A stretch of DNA of 32,339 nucleotides, from contig JALQXX010000018.1 in assembly GCA_023262965.1 (NCBI GenBank), positions 1 through 32,339 of the forward strand, written 5' to 3'. This DNA is from Candidatus Marinamargulisbacteria bacterium. Its GTDB lineage: Bacteria; Margulisbacteria; Marinamargulisbacteria; UBA817. Positions 7,891 to 16,699 of the stretch are shown here, one piece after another (position 1 is the first letter of the stretch; the number at the start of each line of letters is the position of its first letter). The translations under genes and the position numbers were made by a program. Below the pieces are notes generated by a model. That model saw only the letters and a list, made by a program, of their open reading frames with translations, did not search any database and was not told the origin of the DNA.

Positions 7891-7896
7891 GATAAT
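7891..7896 (+). promoter_or_regulatory. Candidate -10 element of gcvP, leaderless type
   Basis: GATAAT ends 8 nt before the gcvP GTG at 7905, in the 39-nt gap after menD. No good -35 sits 16-18 nt upstream; a TTGACC at 7878-7883 is too close. No Shine-Dalgarno precedes the GTG. Read-through from menD could also supply gcvP. Confidence 0.35.
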
Positions 7897-7904
7897 CTAT
7901 AGAT

Positions 7905-10679
7905 GTGGTATTTGTAGATAAGCATATTGGCACGACGTCAGTGGATCATCAGGCGATGTTGAATGCCTTGGGTTACGCAACGTTAGATGAATTAAGTGCA
8001 CAGGCTATGCCCGAAAATATTGGCTATACATTGCCAGATTTTCCCGCCATGTCGGAATCGGATTTGGAGCGGCATATGGTTGCTTTAGGCGAAAAAAATC
8101 GGCCCCAAATGAGTTTAATCGGCCAGGGTTTTTTTCCGAATTATTGTCCGGCGTTAATACGCCGTAACGTGTTGGAAAATCCATCGTGGTACACACAATA
8201 TACGCCCTATCAGGCCGAAATTTCCCAGGGACGGTTGGAGGCGTTGTTTACATTTCAAACAGCTATAACGGAATTGACCGGTTTACCTGTGGCAAATGCG
8301 TCCTTGCTGGATGAAGGAAACGCCTGTTCAGAAGCCATTAATATGGCTCTTCAGCATCATAAACAGCGGCGAAAGCATGTATTTGTATGTCAGTCCATCC
8401 CGCCCCATAATCGGGAGGTCATTCGCTCGCGATTTAAATATCGGGACGTTACGATTGTTGAAGGTCATCTAAATAATAATCCCGAATTAACCGATGACTA
8501 CGCCGCGGTTATTACCGCTCAATTTGATATCGATGGGGCCTATAATTCGGTGGAGGTGCGGTTGCGCCATGCGGCCAGTCGGGGCATTGTTACGATTCTG
8601 AGAGTCGATTTGTTGGCGGCAACCCTGTATCAATCGGCTGGGGAAATGGGGGCCGATATTGCGGTAGGCTCGGCGCAACGACTGGGAATTCCATTGGGGT
8701 ACGGTGGTCCATCAGCGGCCTTTCTTGCCTGTACCGATGCATTTACCCGATTATTACCCGGTCGGATCATTGGATTGTCTCATGATTGTCACGGTCAGCC
8801 GGCATACCGAATGGCCTTGCAAACACGTGAACAGCACATCCGCCGTGATCGGGCGACGTCCAATATATGTACAGCGCAGTCATTGTTAGCCATTATAACG
8901 GCATTTTATACAGTGTATCATGGGCCTAAAGGGTTGCGGGCCTTGGCTGGCCGTGTGTACGCCATTACACAGTATATGGCAATGCTATTGGCGGATCGGA
9001 TGGCAATTGTTGCGGTTGGATTTGACACCCTTACGGTACGTACCCCCCAGGCAGCCGTATTCACCAAACGTGCCCGTGAGCAGGCCATTGAGTGGGTGGC
9101 TACCGATTCAGAGATTCGAATGGCATTCAACGAAACGCTCAGCGATGCGGATATTCGTCGGTTGGCAGCGGTGTTTGATGTGGATGTGCCGACGGTCACG
9201 TTACCCACAGAGCCCCTGCCACAGACGGTTGCTCGAAAAACACCCTACTTGGTTCAGCCACTATTCAATACCTTATCGTCTGAAACGCAGCTGTTGCGGT
9301 ATATAAAGCGTTTAGAAACCAAGGATATGTCATTGGCGGATGCTATGATTCCCTTGGGGTCGTGTACCATGAAATTAAACGCGACGGTGCAATTGTTATC
9401 ACTATCCAATCCCCAATTTGCCAATATTCATCCCTTTACAGACGATGAGAATGCGCACGGGTATCGGTTTATTTTGCAGCAATTGGAAGCGGATTTAGCA
9501 ACAATAACGGCATTGGATGCCACCAGTTTGCAGCCCAATTCCGGTGCGCAAGGTGAATTTGCTGGACTGATGTGCATTCGCGATTATTTGGCGTCGATAG
9601 GCGAGTCTCATCGCGATATTGCGATTATTCCGACCTCTGCGCACGGCACCAATCCCGCCAGTGCAGCCTTATGTGGCCTTCGGATTATACCGGTTGCGTG
9701 TACCGATACGGGCGACATATCGCGTTCGGATTTACAATCAATACTGGACACGTATGGCGATCGAATCGCCGTGCTTATGGTGACATACCCATCCACATTT
9801 GGGGTATTTGATGACACCATTCGGGAGGTTTGTGAATGGATCCATGCCGTGGGGGGGCAGGTGTATATGGATGGGGCGAATATGAACGCTCAGGTGGGCT
9901 TAACCGCACCGGGTGTTTTGGGGGCGGATGTGTGTCATTTGAATTTGCATAAAACATTTTGTATTCCGCATGGTGGGGGTGGTCCGGGTGTCGGTCCGAT
10001 CTGTGTGCGTCGCCATCTACAGCCATTTTTACCTGGAAAAGCAGCGGGGGCGTCGGTTATTGCCAATACCCGCTATGGCTCGGCGAGCATTTGTTTGATT
10101 TCCTATGCCTATATTCGGTTAATGGGATCGGCATCGTTACGGCGCGCGACTCAGGTGGCGATATTGCATGCGAATTATATGGCCAAAAAGTTGGCATCGT
10201 GTTTTACCATTATGTACACCAATGGGAATCGGTGTGTGGCTCATGAATTGATTATCGATTGCAAACCTTTTAAAAAATTGGCTACAGTTGACGATATTGC
10301 CAAACGATTGATGGACTATGGGTTTCATGCCCCCACCATGTCCTGGCCGGTTCCCGATACCCTCATGATTGAACCGACAGAAAGTGAAGCCAAAGACGAG
10401 ATCGATCGTTTTTGCGCTGCTTTACAAGCGATTAAAGCTGAAATTGATGCCTTAACCCCCGATACGCCGCTTCGAGCGAATATCCTTAAAAATGCACCGC
10501 ATACGTTGTATGATTTGGGTCATGAATGGACGTATACTTACAGTCATTCCGATGCATTTTTCCCCACGGGAACCATCACGCCAAAATGGTGGCCATCGTG
10601 TAATCGGGTGGACAATGCCCATGGTGACCGTCATTTAATTTGTGCTTGTCAAATCGATACGGTAAGTAGTACTGTGTAG
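7905..10679 (+). CDS. gcvP: Glycine dehydrogenase (decarboxylating), P-protein
   Basis: The P-protein decarboxylates glycine and transfers the aminomethyl group to the lipoyl arm of GcvH. It is the single-chain type (924 residues; E. coli about 957). It begins at GTG with VFVDKHIG, matching the RHIG opening of the family, so the next in-frame starts would cut the conserved N-terminus. The PLP-lysine motif is LNLHKTFCIPHGGGGPG with Lys near residue 683. MIPLGSCTMKLNA and QPNSGAQGEFAGLM are also present, as is AHGTNPASAAL. Neither gcvT nor gcvH is nearby. Lipoylation capacity is suggested independently by the aceF gene in this window. A small CxxC protein follows 3 nt after the stop. Confidence 0.97.
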   Translation: MVFVDKHIGTTSVDHQAMLNALGYATLDELSAQAMPENIGYTLPDFPAMSESDLERHMVALGEKNRPQMSLIGQGFFPNYCPALIRRNVLENPSWYTQYTPYQAEISQGRLEALFTFQTAITELTGLPVANASLLDEGNACSEAINMALQHHKQRRKHVFVCQSIPPHNREVIRSRFKYRDVTIVEGHLNNNPELTDDYAAVITAQFDIDGAYNSVEVRLRHAASRGIVTILRVDLLAATLYQSAGEMGADIAVGSAQRLGIPLGYGGPSAAFLACTDAFTRLLPGRIIGLSHDCHGQPAYRMALQTREQHIRRDRATSNICTAQSLLAIITAFYTVYHGPKGLRALAGRVYAITQYMAMLLADRMAIVAVGFDTLTVRTPQAAVFTKRAREQAIEWVATDSEIRMAFNETLSDADIRRLAAVFDVDVPTVTLPTEPLPQTVARKTPYLVQPLFNTLSSETQLLRYIKRLETKDMSLADAMIPLGSCTMKLNATVQLLSLSNPQFANIHPFTDDENAHGYRFILQQLEADLATITALDATSLQPNSGAQGEFAGLMCIRDYLASIGESHRDIAIIPTSAHGTNPASAALCGLRIIPVACTDTGDISRSDLQSILDTYGDRIAVLMVTYPSTFGVFDDTIREVCEWIHAVGGQVYMDGANMNAQVGLTAPGVLGADVCHLNLHKTFCIPHGGGGPGVGPICVRRHLQPFLPGKAAGASVIANTRYGSASICLISYAYIRLMGSASLRRATQVAILHANYMAKKLASCFTIMYTNGNRCVAHELIIDCKPFKKLATVDDIAKRLMDYGFHAPTMSWPVPDTLMIEPTESEAKDEIDRFCAALQAIKAEIDALTPDTPLRANILKNAPHTLYDLGHEWTYTYSHSDAFFPTGTITPKWWPSCNRVDNAHGDRHLICACQIDTVSSTV

Positions 10680-10682
10680 AAT

Positions 10683-10931
10683 ATGGTATCAACAGATATA
10701 AGTAATGAGACCACCGAATCGTTCAAGACAACAATTTCTTGCAAGTTCTGCAAAAAAGATGTTGATCTGCTTCAGATGCGCCAGCTTCCAAAAAAGCTGA
10801 TTATGGAAAAAAACGGGCTCTTGTGGACGGGATTGGAAAAAGTATTTTTAATTATTTACAAAGTCCAGTGTCAAGCATGCAAAAAAAAATACAGCTATAA
10901 GCGATTTGCTTCCGAGTTTTTATATAAATAA
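10683..10931 (+). CDS. Small protein with two CxxC pairs, putative zinc ribbon
   Basis: I do not recognise this 82-residue protein. It carries CKFC near residue 20 and CQAC near residue 63, the spacing of a small treble-clef or zinc-ribbon fold. The segment between is rich in Leu, Lys and aromatic residues, and the C-terminus is basic (CKKKYSYKRFASEFLYK). It begins 3 nt after the gcvP stop, so it is probably read from the same message. There is no obvious Shine-Dalgarno, which fits coupling to gcvP. The paired Cys motifs and tight spacing support a real gene, but its function is unknown. The plain alternative is a chance frame. Confidence 0.55.
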   Translation: MVSTDISNETTESFKTTISCKFCKKDVDLLQMRQLPKKLIMEKNGLLWTGLEKVFLIIYKVQCQACKKKYSYKRFASEFLYK

Positions 10932-10962
10932 ATGTGCAGGGGAGGGGACAAATGGATATTGA

Positions 10963-10992
10963 TTAACCCGTTAAATAATAGTACGCTATATA
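10963..10992 (+). promoter_or_regulatory. Likely promoter of tRNA-Pro
   Basis: TTAACC (10963-10968) and TATATA (10987-10992) are 18 nt apart. The -10 ends only 6 nt before the mature tRNA 5' end at 10999. Transcription could therefore start at the first base of the tRNA, with little or no 5' leader for RNase P to remove. Confidence 0.4.
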
Positions 10993-10998
10993 GAATGT

Positions 10999-11076
10999 CG
11001 GGGCGTAGCGCAGCCTGGTTAGCGCGCTACTCTGGGGGAGTAGAGGTCGTTGGTTCGAATCCAGTCGCCCCGACCA
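10999..11076 (+). tRNA. tRNA-Pro, anticodon GGG
   Basis: The acceptor stem CGGGGCG pairs fully with CGCCCCG. The C1-G72 pair and A73 are typical of tRNA-Pro. The anticodon stem CTACT/AGTAG encloses the loop CTGGGGG, giving anticodon GGG, which reads CCC and CCU. The T arm has GGTTCGAATCC and the CCA end is encoded at 11074-11076. Confidence 0.95.
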
Positions 11077-11121
11077 TTATTGCTTTGGGTGGGATCATTC
11101 CAAAAGCGTGTAAAAAAAGGC

Positions 11122-11150
11122 TTGTTAATGGGTATTTTTTATGAGACAAT
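11122..11150 (+). promoter_or_regulatory. Likely promoter of initiator tRNA-Met
   Basis: TTGTTA (11122-11127) and GACAAT (11145-11150) are separated by 17 nt. The -10 ends 19 nt before the tRNA. Co-transcription with tRNA-Pro upstream is also possible since the two genes are only 93 nt apart. Confidence 0.4.
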
Positions 11151-11169
11151 AATAACTGTATTTGGTTAT

Positions 11170-11244
<75 letters not shown>

Positions 11245-11275
11245 AATGACGTTTTTTTATAAGACAACGTGTGAA

Positions 11276-12058
11276 TTAGTTATTCAAAAAGTTTTGGATG
11301 TTTGTCAGTGTTTCTTTGGGATTTTCAGCATGAACCCAGTGAGATGTATCCATGGATTGGATTGTGGCATTGGGAAATTGGGCGTAAATATGGGGGTAAT
11401 CCGCTGAACTAATGTATTCGGACCGTGTCCCCTGAATAAATAATATGGGAATACGGCTGGGTGGATGATCCATGAATTGTGTAATAGTGGCGTAATTGTG
11501 ATGGATAGCGGGAATATTAAATAACCAATGCAGCGATCCGTCGGGATTTTTGGCAATGCTTTTCACCAAAAACTGACGTAAGGCCGGATTGGGAATGTGG
11601 GCCGCTAGATGATCAGACACAGCGGTTTTGCTTGAAAATGCTTGTAAGGACAGTGTATTTAAAAGAGCGTTCATAATGCCTAAATGATAGGGTGGATAGT
11701 GTTTGGGAGCGATATCAATACTCACAATACGGGTCACTTTATCGGGGTAATAGAGGCCGCAGGCCATGGCGATTTTGCCCCCCATGGAGTGACCGATAAT
11801 AGTGGCTTTGGGAACCCCCAAATGGGTCATTACATCACAAATATCGCGGCTCATTTCGGCGTAGGTCATACTGTCGTTATGAAAGCTGTAACCATGATTT
11901 CGGCAATCCACTGTGATACTGTAGTAATCCTTAGCTAATGGCTGACTAATGGGGCGCACATTGGCCAAGGAACCAAACAGTCCATGAATAGTAATGATCG
12001 CTGGATTCGAGGCCTCGCCCTGAGTACAATAGTGTAACATTGTTGTGAATGACATCAT
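11276..12058 (-). CDS. Alpha/beta-hydrolase, YbfF-type esterase
   Basis: A serine hydrolase of the alpha/beta fold. It shows the oxyanion-hole HGLFGSLAN, VDCRNHGYS, the nucleophile elbow GHSMGGKIAM, VSIDIAPKHYP, and a C-terminal DTSHWVHAENP with the catalytic His. The pairs RNHG, IDIAP and HWVHAE match the E. coli YbfF acyl-CoA esterase group more closely than MenH. I chose ATG 12058 (260 residues) because GAGG lies 9 nt upstream; the frame extends in frame to TTG 12082 without support. It is convergent with the tRNA pair and divergent from the beta-barrel gene. A MenH role in menaquinone synthesis cannot be excluded because the men genes lie close by, but they are on the other strand. Confidence 0.85.
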   Translation of the reverse strand: MMSFTTMLHYCTQGEASNPAIITIHGLFGSLANVRPISQPLAKDYYSITVDCRNHGYSFHNDSMTYAEMSRDICDVMTHLGVPKATIIGHSMGGKIAMACGLYYPDKVTRIVSIDIAPKHYPPYHLGIMNALLNTLSLQAFSSKTAVSDHLAAHIPNPALRQFLVKSIAKNPDGSLHWLFNIPAIHHNYATITQFMDHPPSRIPILFIQGTRSEYISSADYPHIYAQFPNATIQSMDTSHWVHAENPKETLTNIQNFLNN

Positions 12059-12094
12059 GGCATATAACCTCAAAATTACCAAGTATGAAATATA

Positions 12095-12123
12095 GTTATG
12101 GAACCATACGATAAACCCATAAC
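12095..12123 (+). promoter_or_regulatory. Inverted repeat just before a Shine-Dalgarno
   Basis: GTTATGG (12095-12101) and CCATAAC (12117-12123) form a perfect 7-bp stem with a 15-nt loop. The stem ends directly before AGGAGG (12124-12129) of the beta-barrel gene. It could be an mRNA leader hairpin or a repressor operator in the divergent promoter region shared with the esterase gene. Confidence 0.35.
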
Positions 12124-12135
12124 AGGAGGATTAGG

Positions 12136-12660
12136 ATGAAAATAAATATAACTATACTATATTTAACTATAATATCAATATATGGATACGCTGTGGACTA
12201 TATTAGTGGTGGTATGGGTGTTGGATCGGTTCGTTACCCTCAAAATGGTATTTTTACAAATCAATCGGTCAATCACATTAGTGCAGGTCTTGGATTTAAA
12301 ATTCATCAAAACGCCGATACAACAACGCGTTTAACAGTGTTGGCCCAGGGGTATACCACCGCATCGACGCTATATTTGATGGATACGGGTATTAAGGTGT
12401 TTATTATAAAATCAATATTTCCCAAGCATTACGTGTCTTTTGGCGGAGTGGTTACCTACGCATTGTCCATGAGTGACCGAATGGATCGGTTGTCTTCGGT
12501 GGGACTTGGCATTTCAATGGGGTATCGCTATGCGGTGTCGACACAATTAGCGGTGACCATAGACGCGTGCAGTCACTATTACCCACGCGTATTTAGAGAT
12601 TCATGGAATATGACAGCGCGATCCCTCACAATGGGCGTTACTTGGGATATTCTACCGTAA
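12136..12660 (+). CDS. Small predicted outer-membrane beta-barrel protein
   Basis: The 174-residue product begins with an export signal (MKINITILYLTIISIYGYA) and mature residues from about VDYISGG. The rest alternates polar and hydrophobic residues in short strands rich in Gly, Tyr, Ser and Thr, for example HISAGLGFKI, TRLTVLAQGYTT, HYVSFGGVVTYALSM and VGLGISMGYRYAVS. It ends LTMGVTWDILP. This is the look of an eight-stranded OmpX/OmpW-like barrel, although no specific family signature is visible and the terminal residue is Pro rather than Phe. AGGAGG lies 6 nt before the ATG. It stands alone between the esterase and aceE. Ligand or role is unknown. Confidence 0.7.
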   Translation: MKINITILYLTIISIYGYAVDYISGGMGVGSVRYPQNGIFTNQSVNHISAGLGFKIHQNADTTTRLTVLAQGYTTASTLYLMDTGIKVFIIKSIFPKHYVSFGGVVTYALSMSDRMDRLSSVGLGISMGYRYAVSTQLAVTIDACSHYYPRVFRDSWNMTARSLTMGVTWDILP

Positions 12661-12718
12661 CGTAGGGCGGGTGGTAGGCGCCACAAATTCTGGTATAGAG
12701 TTTTAATCAATTCTTCGG

Positions 12719-12724
12719 TATAAT
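12719..12724 (+). promoter_or_regulatory. -10 element of the aceE-aceF-lpd operon, leaderless type
   Basis: A perfect TATAAT ends 7 nt before the aceE ATG at 12732. No convincing -35 is present at 16-18 nt and no Shine-Dalgarno lies before the ATG. Geometry matches the uvrC, menG and rlmD starts. Confidence 0.55.
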
Positions 12725-12731
12725 CGGGATT

Positions 12732-15401
12732 ATGGCATCAAAAGACCGATTGATTGGGAATCATGTTGAGCAGCAGCGCTGTTTTGATTCGCTCGATTAT
12801 ATTTACGCAACGCAAGGGCGTGATGGTGCGAATCAACTAATCCGTGCATTGGAAAGCCGTTTATCGCAATTAGACCATTCGGTAGATGCACCCCGTATCA
12901 ATACCCCTTATTTAAATACCATTCCCCCTAGTGAAGAGCCCCCGTACCCAGGGGATCTGGATATTGAGAACACCATCCGTTCGTTTGTGCAATGGAATGC
13001 CATGGCCATGGTGGTAAAAGCCAATCGAGAGCATGATGGATTGGGCGGCCATATCTCCACCTTTGCATCGTCAGCAGTTTTGTATGAAGTGGGATTCAAT
13101 CACTTTTTTAGAGGAAATGATGGCGACTTTAAAGGCGATCAAATATTTTTCCAGGGTCATGCATCCCCGGGTATTTATGCGCGAGCGTATTTAGAGAATC
13201 GACTGTCTGCGAAAAAATTGCATAATTTTCGGCAAGAGTTGGCGGAAGGTGGCGGGTTATCGTCGTATCCGCATCCCTATCTTATGCCGGATTTTTGGCA
13301 ATTTCCAACGGTGTCCATGGGCTTGGGGCCATTGCTTGCCATTTACCATGCGCGGTTTAATAAATACCTACATGCACGCGGGATCATTTCAACCATTCCT
13401 AAAACCTGGTGTTTTGTTGGGGATGGGGAGGTGGATGAACCGGAAACCCTGGGGGCATTGTCCATTGCGGCTCGTGAAAAACTGGATCAGTTAATATTTG
13501 TGGTAAATTGCAATTTGCAACGCTTAGATGGACCGGTGCGTGGTAATGGTAAGATTGTGCAGGAATTGGAGTCCGTATTTAAAGGTGCGGGATGGCATAC
13601 CATTAAAGTATTGTGGGGATCCAATTGGGACGATTTAATCTATTCGTCCTACCAACCGGATCTTTTAAAGCGATTTGATGCGGTGGTGGATGGGGAGTTT
13701 CAAAAATATTCGGTGGAGTCCGGGGCTTATGTTCGCAAGCATTTTTTTGGCAAGTGTCCGCGCTTGAGTGAATTGGCCGCCTCATTAACCGACCAGCAAA
13801 TTAAATCGTTAAAGCGTGGTGGGCATGATCCCAAAAAGGTGTATGCGGCATACCATAAAGCATACCATCACACGGGGCAGCCCACCGTCATTTTTGCCAA
13901 AACCGTTAAGGGGTATGGATTGGGGGAAGCCGGTGAAGGCAAAAACATTTCGCATCAACAGAAAAAAATGAATGAAAAAGAGCTTCGGGAGTTTCGAGAT
14001 CGATTGAATGTTCCGATTAGCGATGAAGCCATTGTGGATACCCCGTTTTTTCGGCCCGATGAGTCATCACCCGAGTATCAGTATTTGATCAATGCCCGAA
14101 AAAAATGCGGGGGCTTTTTACCTGAGCGAAAAGAACGTGTGGCGCCACTCCGTGTGTCCATCGATTCGAGCAAACATACCAAAGGATCCGATGGACGGGA
14201 GTTATCCACCACCATGGCCTTTGTGCGCTACTTGACTGATTTATTACGGGATCCTGATTTGGGCAAGCGTATTGTGCCGATTATCCCCGATGAAGCACGG
14301 ACTTTTGGTATGGAAGCGTTGTTTCGCCAATATGGTATTTACGCCCCATTTGGGCAATTATACGAACCGGTGGATAGTGCGTCCCTGTTGTATTATCGCG
14401 AGGAAAAAGATGGCCAAATACTGGAAGAGGGTATCAACGAAGCAGGGGCAATGTCATCCTTCATTACCGCTGGCACCAGTTACGCGACACATGGGCAGGC
14501 GTTAATTCCGTTTTACATTTATTATTCCATGTTTGGATTTCAACGTGTGGGGGATTTAATGTGGTTGGCGGCCGATATGCGCACACGCGGTTTTTTGTGT
14601 GGCGGGACATCGGGTCGAACCACATTGAATGGGGAGGGGTTGCAACATCAAGATGGTCACAGCCTGCTATTGGCCAGTACGATTCCATCGATTCAAGCCT
14701 ATGACACGGCATTTGGCTATGAAATTACCACAATTATTAATGATGGGATTACGCGTATGTTCACTAACAACGAACCCATTTTCTATTATTTAACATTGGG
14801 TAACGAAAACTACCCTATGCCGGCAATGCCCGAAGGGGCTGAAACCGGTATTTTGAAGGGAATGTACGTATTTAAGGTTGTTGAGGGATCCTTAAACATC
14901 AATGTGACTATTTTAGCAAGTGGGTCGTTGGTGAACGAAGCCTTGGTGGCCCAACAGCAACTGGTCAAGCATGGCATTGGGTCGACTATATATTCGGTTA
15001 CCAATTACAAACGGCTTCGTGAGGAGTCCATAATGGTGGATCGGCAGCGATTGCTGGATCCGAAATCAACGGTTCCAGATTCATTTTTACAGCAAACAAT
15101 GGCAATGGCAACGGGGCCCTTTGTAGCGGTTTCGGATAACATGCGACAAGTATCGGATCAAATTGCACCCTGGGTTCCCGGTGGGTTATTGAGTTTGGGA
15201 ACAGATGGGTTTGGGCGTAGTGATACCCGCCAACAATTGCGATCATTTTTTGAAGTGGACGCACCAATGATTGTATTGGCGGCCATTACTCAGTTGAAAA
15301 AGGCCTCGTTGATTCCAACCGCGCTTTACGACACTATTTACGAATCATTGGGTATTAATCCCCGTAAAGGGCATCCCTTTCAAAATCATGTAGGAGGTTA
15401 A
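12732..15401 (+). CDS. aceE: Pyruvate dehydrogenase E1 component, homodimeric type
   Basis: E1p decarboxylates pyruvate with thiamine diphosphate and acetylates the lipoyl domain of E2. The 889-residue length and sequence follow the AceE type (E. coli 887), not the alpha2beta2 type. The cofactor site is GDGEVDEPETLGALSIAA (Gly230-Glu233) continuing to VVNCNLQRLDGPVRGNGK. Other landmarks are NREHDGLGGHIS, HASPGIYARAYLENRL, KTVKGYGLGEAGEGKN, GTSGRTTLNGEGLQHQDGHS and VPGGLLSLGTDGFGRSD. It heads the operon aceE-aceF-lpd, with aceF starting 2 nt after its stop. The protein lacks any obvious truncation. The start has a TATAAT 7 nt upstream and appears leaderless. Confidence 0.97.
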   Translation: MASKDRLIGNHVEQQRCFDSLDYIYATQGRDGANQLIRALESRLSQLDHSVDAPRINTPYLNTIPPSEEPPYPGDLDIENTIRSFVQWNAMAMVVKANREHDGLGGHISTFASSAVLYEVGFNHFFRGNDGDFKGDQIFFQGHASPGIYARAYLENRLSAKKLHNFRQELAEGGGLSSYPHPYLMPDFWQFPTVSMGLGPLLAIYHARFNKYLHARGIISTIPKTWCFVGDGEVDEPETLGALSIAAREKLDQLIFVVNCNLQRLDGPVRGNGKIVQELESVFKGAGWHTIKVLWGSNWDDLIYSSYQPDLLKRFDAVVDGEFQKYSVESGAYVRKHFFGKCPRLSELAASLTDQQIKSLKRGGHDPKKVYAAYHKAYHHTGQPTVIFAKTVKGYGLGEAGEGKNISHQQKKMNEKELREFRDRLNVPISDEAIVDTPFFRPDESSPEYQYLINARKKCGGFLPERKERVAPLRVSIDSSKHTKGSDGRELSTTMAFVRYLTDLLRDPDLGKRIVPIIPDEARTFGMEALFRQYGIYAPFGQLYEPVDSASLLYYREEKDGQILEEGINEAGAMSSFITAGTSYATHGQALIPFYIYYSMFGFQRVGDLMWLAADMRTRGFLCGGTSGRTTLNGEGLQHQDGHSLLLASTIPSIQAYDTAFGYEITTIINDGITRMFTNNEPIFYYLTLGNENYPMPAMPEGAETGILKGMYVFKVVEGSLNINVTILASGSLVNEALVAQQQLVKHGIGSTIYSVTNYKRLREESIMVDRQRLLDPKSTVPDSFLQQTMAMATGPFVAVSDNMRQVSDQIAPWVPGGLLSLGTDGFGRSDTRQQLRSFFEVDAPMIVLAAITQLKKASLIPTALYDTIYESLGINPRKGHPFQNHVGG

Positions 15402-15403
15402 TA

Positions 15404-16699
15404 ATGGATATAAAAATTCCTTTTTTAGGTGATGGCATTGACGCCGCAAATGTTGTGGGAATTTTGGTTTCGGTGGGAGATGTTGTCGTAATAGATCAAA
15501 CCCTGATTGAGTTGGAAACCGATAAGGCGACCGCACCCGTACCTGCAACAGCAGCCGGTACCGTGTCGGCTATTTTGGTTTCGGATGGGGATGTGGTCAA
15601 AGAAGGTATGGCGGTTGTTCGCTTGGAAGGCGCGGGCGCACCAGCCGCCAATACACCAGCGTCCAATGCCGCGTCAGTGGGGTCTGCACCAGAACCAGTT
15701 CCAGCAAAGGGACCAGCGGCTCCAACGCCTGTGGTTCCGGTAGCGTTACCAACAACTGCGTATGCTCCGGTAGCATCGGCAGACTCGGTACCGGCATCGC
15801 CTGCCATTAAGCGGTTTGCGTTGCTGTCGGGCTTGGATTTGGGTCGTATACCCGGATCGGGTCAGGGTGGTCGCGTGACATGGTCGGATGTGCAAGCCTA
15901 TATGGCTCACGTACAAGCTACGGCATTTCAATCCGCCACACAAGAGGCGCCTTCGCCGGCACCGTCTAGGCCACGTAAGCCAGTTGTGGATTTTGGGGCA
16001 TTTGGACCCATTCGCAAACAACCGTTAACATCGCTTCGGCAAAAAATAGCCAATCATCTGTCATCCGCATGGCAGGATATTCCCCATGTTACGCAATTTG
16101 GGGACACATGTATGGATCCCATTATGACGTTGCGGCGTTCCGTTAATGCAGGGTTATCATCGACAGATATTCCGGTTAGTGTGACGGTATTTGTGCTCAA
16201 AGCTTTGGCCAAAACATTGGAAGATTTTCCGCAGTTCAATGCCAGTTTGGTGGCGAATGAGTTGGTGATTAAAGAATACATCCATTTAGGGGTTGCGGTG
16301 GATACCGAGGCGGGTTTGGTTGTCCCGGTTATTCGAGATGTGAATAAAAAATCGTTGCAAGAGATTGCACGGACATTGGATGAACTGGCCGAAAAAGCAC
16401 GTTCAAAGTCCTTGGCGGTGCCCGATATTCAAGGCGCCACATTTACCTTATCGAATTTGGGTGGTTTGGGAGCATCGTACTTTACGCCCATTGTGAATGC
16501 GCCGGAGGTGGCCATATTGGGGGCGGGACGTGCGCGGCACGTGGTGTCCTATGACGATAAAACGGGGACGTGTTCCAATCGACTAATGATGCCAGTGGCC
16601 TTGTCATACGACCATCGTGTGATTGATGGTGCGGATGGCGCGCGCTTTATGCAGGCATTAACCAATCGTATTGAATCTTTTGATGTGGAGTGGGTGTAA
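15404..16699 (+). CDS. aceF: Dihydrolipoamide acetyltransferase, E2 of pyruvate dehydrogenase
   Basis: E2 forms the core of the complex and transfers the acetyl group from its lipoyl arm to CoA. One N-terminal lipoyl domain is present with Lys41 in LIELETDKATAPV. An Ala/Pro-rich linker follows (about residues 80-127). The E3/E1-binding domain lies near 128-165 (SPAIKRFALLSGLDLGRIPG). The catalytic domain ends with SYDHRVIDGADGARFM, with His404 and Asp408 as likely catalytic residues. E. coli AceF has three lipoyl domains; this 431-residue form has one. TAGGAGGT precedes the ATG. lpd begins immediately after the stop codon. Confidence 0.96.
   Translation: MDIKIPFLGDGIDAANVVGILVSVGDVVVIDQTLIELETDKATAPVPATAAGTVSAILVSDGDVVKEGMAVVRLEGAGAPAANTPASNAASVGSAPEPVPAKGPAAPTPVVPVALPTTAYAPVASADSVPASPAIKRFALLSGLDLGRIPGSGQGGRVTWSDVQAYMAHVQATAFQSATQEAPSPAPSRPRKPVVDFGAFGPIRKQPLTSLRQKIANHLSSAWQDIPHVTQFGDTCMDPIMTLRRSVNAGLSSTDIPVSVTVFVLKALAKTLEDFPQFNASLVANELVIKEYIHLGVAVDTEAGLVVPVIRDVNKKSLQEIARTLDELAEKARSKSLAVPDIQGATFTLSNLGGLGASYFTPIVNAPEVAILGAGRARHVVSYDDKTGTCSNRLMMPVALSYDHRVIDGADGARFMQALTNRIESFDVEWV

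Noticed and set aside
7866-7904. Glycine riboswitch before gcvP
   Set aside because: Only 39 nt separate menD from gcvP, far too short for the aptamer, and no aptamer core is seen.
10932-11144. Open frame of 70 codons
   Set aside because: It runs through the tRNA-Pro gene, which folds perfectly with an encoded CCA; the reading frame is incidental.
11276-12058. Assignment of the alpha/beta-hydrolase as MenH
   Set aside because: RNHG, IDIAP and HWVHAE match the YbfF esterase group better, and the gene is not in the men operon, though MenH activity is not excluded.
15496-15807. Ala/Gly/Thr-rich minus-strand frame of 103 codons
   Set aside because: It is the antisense of the Ala/Pro-rich linker of aceF; the composition is explained by that linker.
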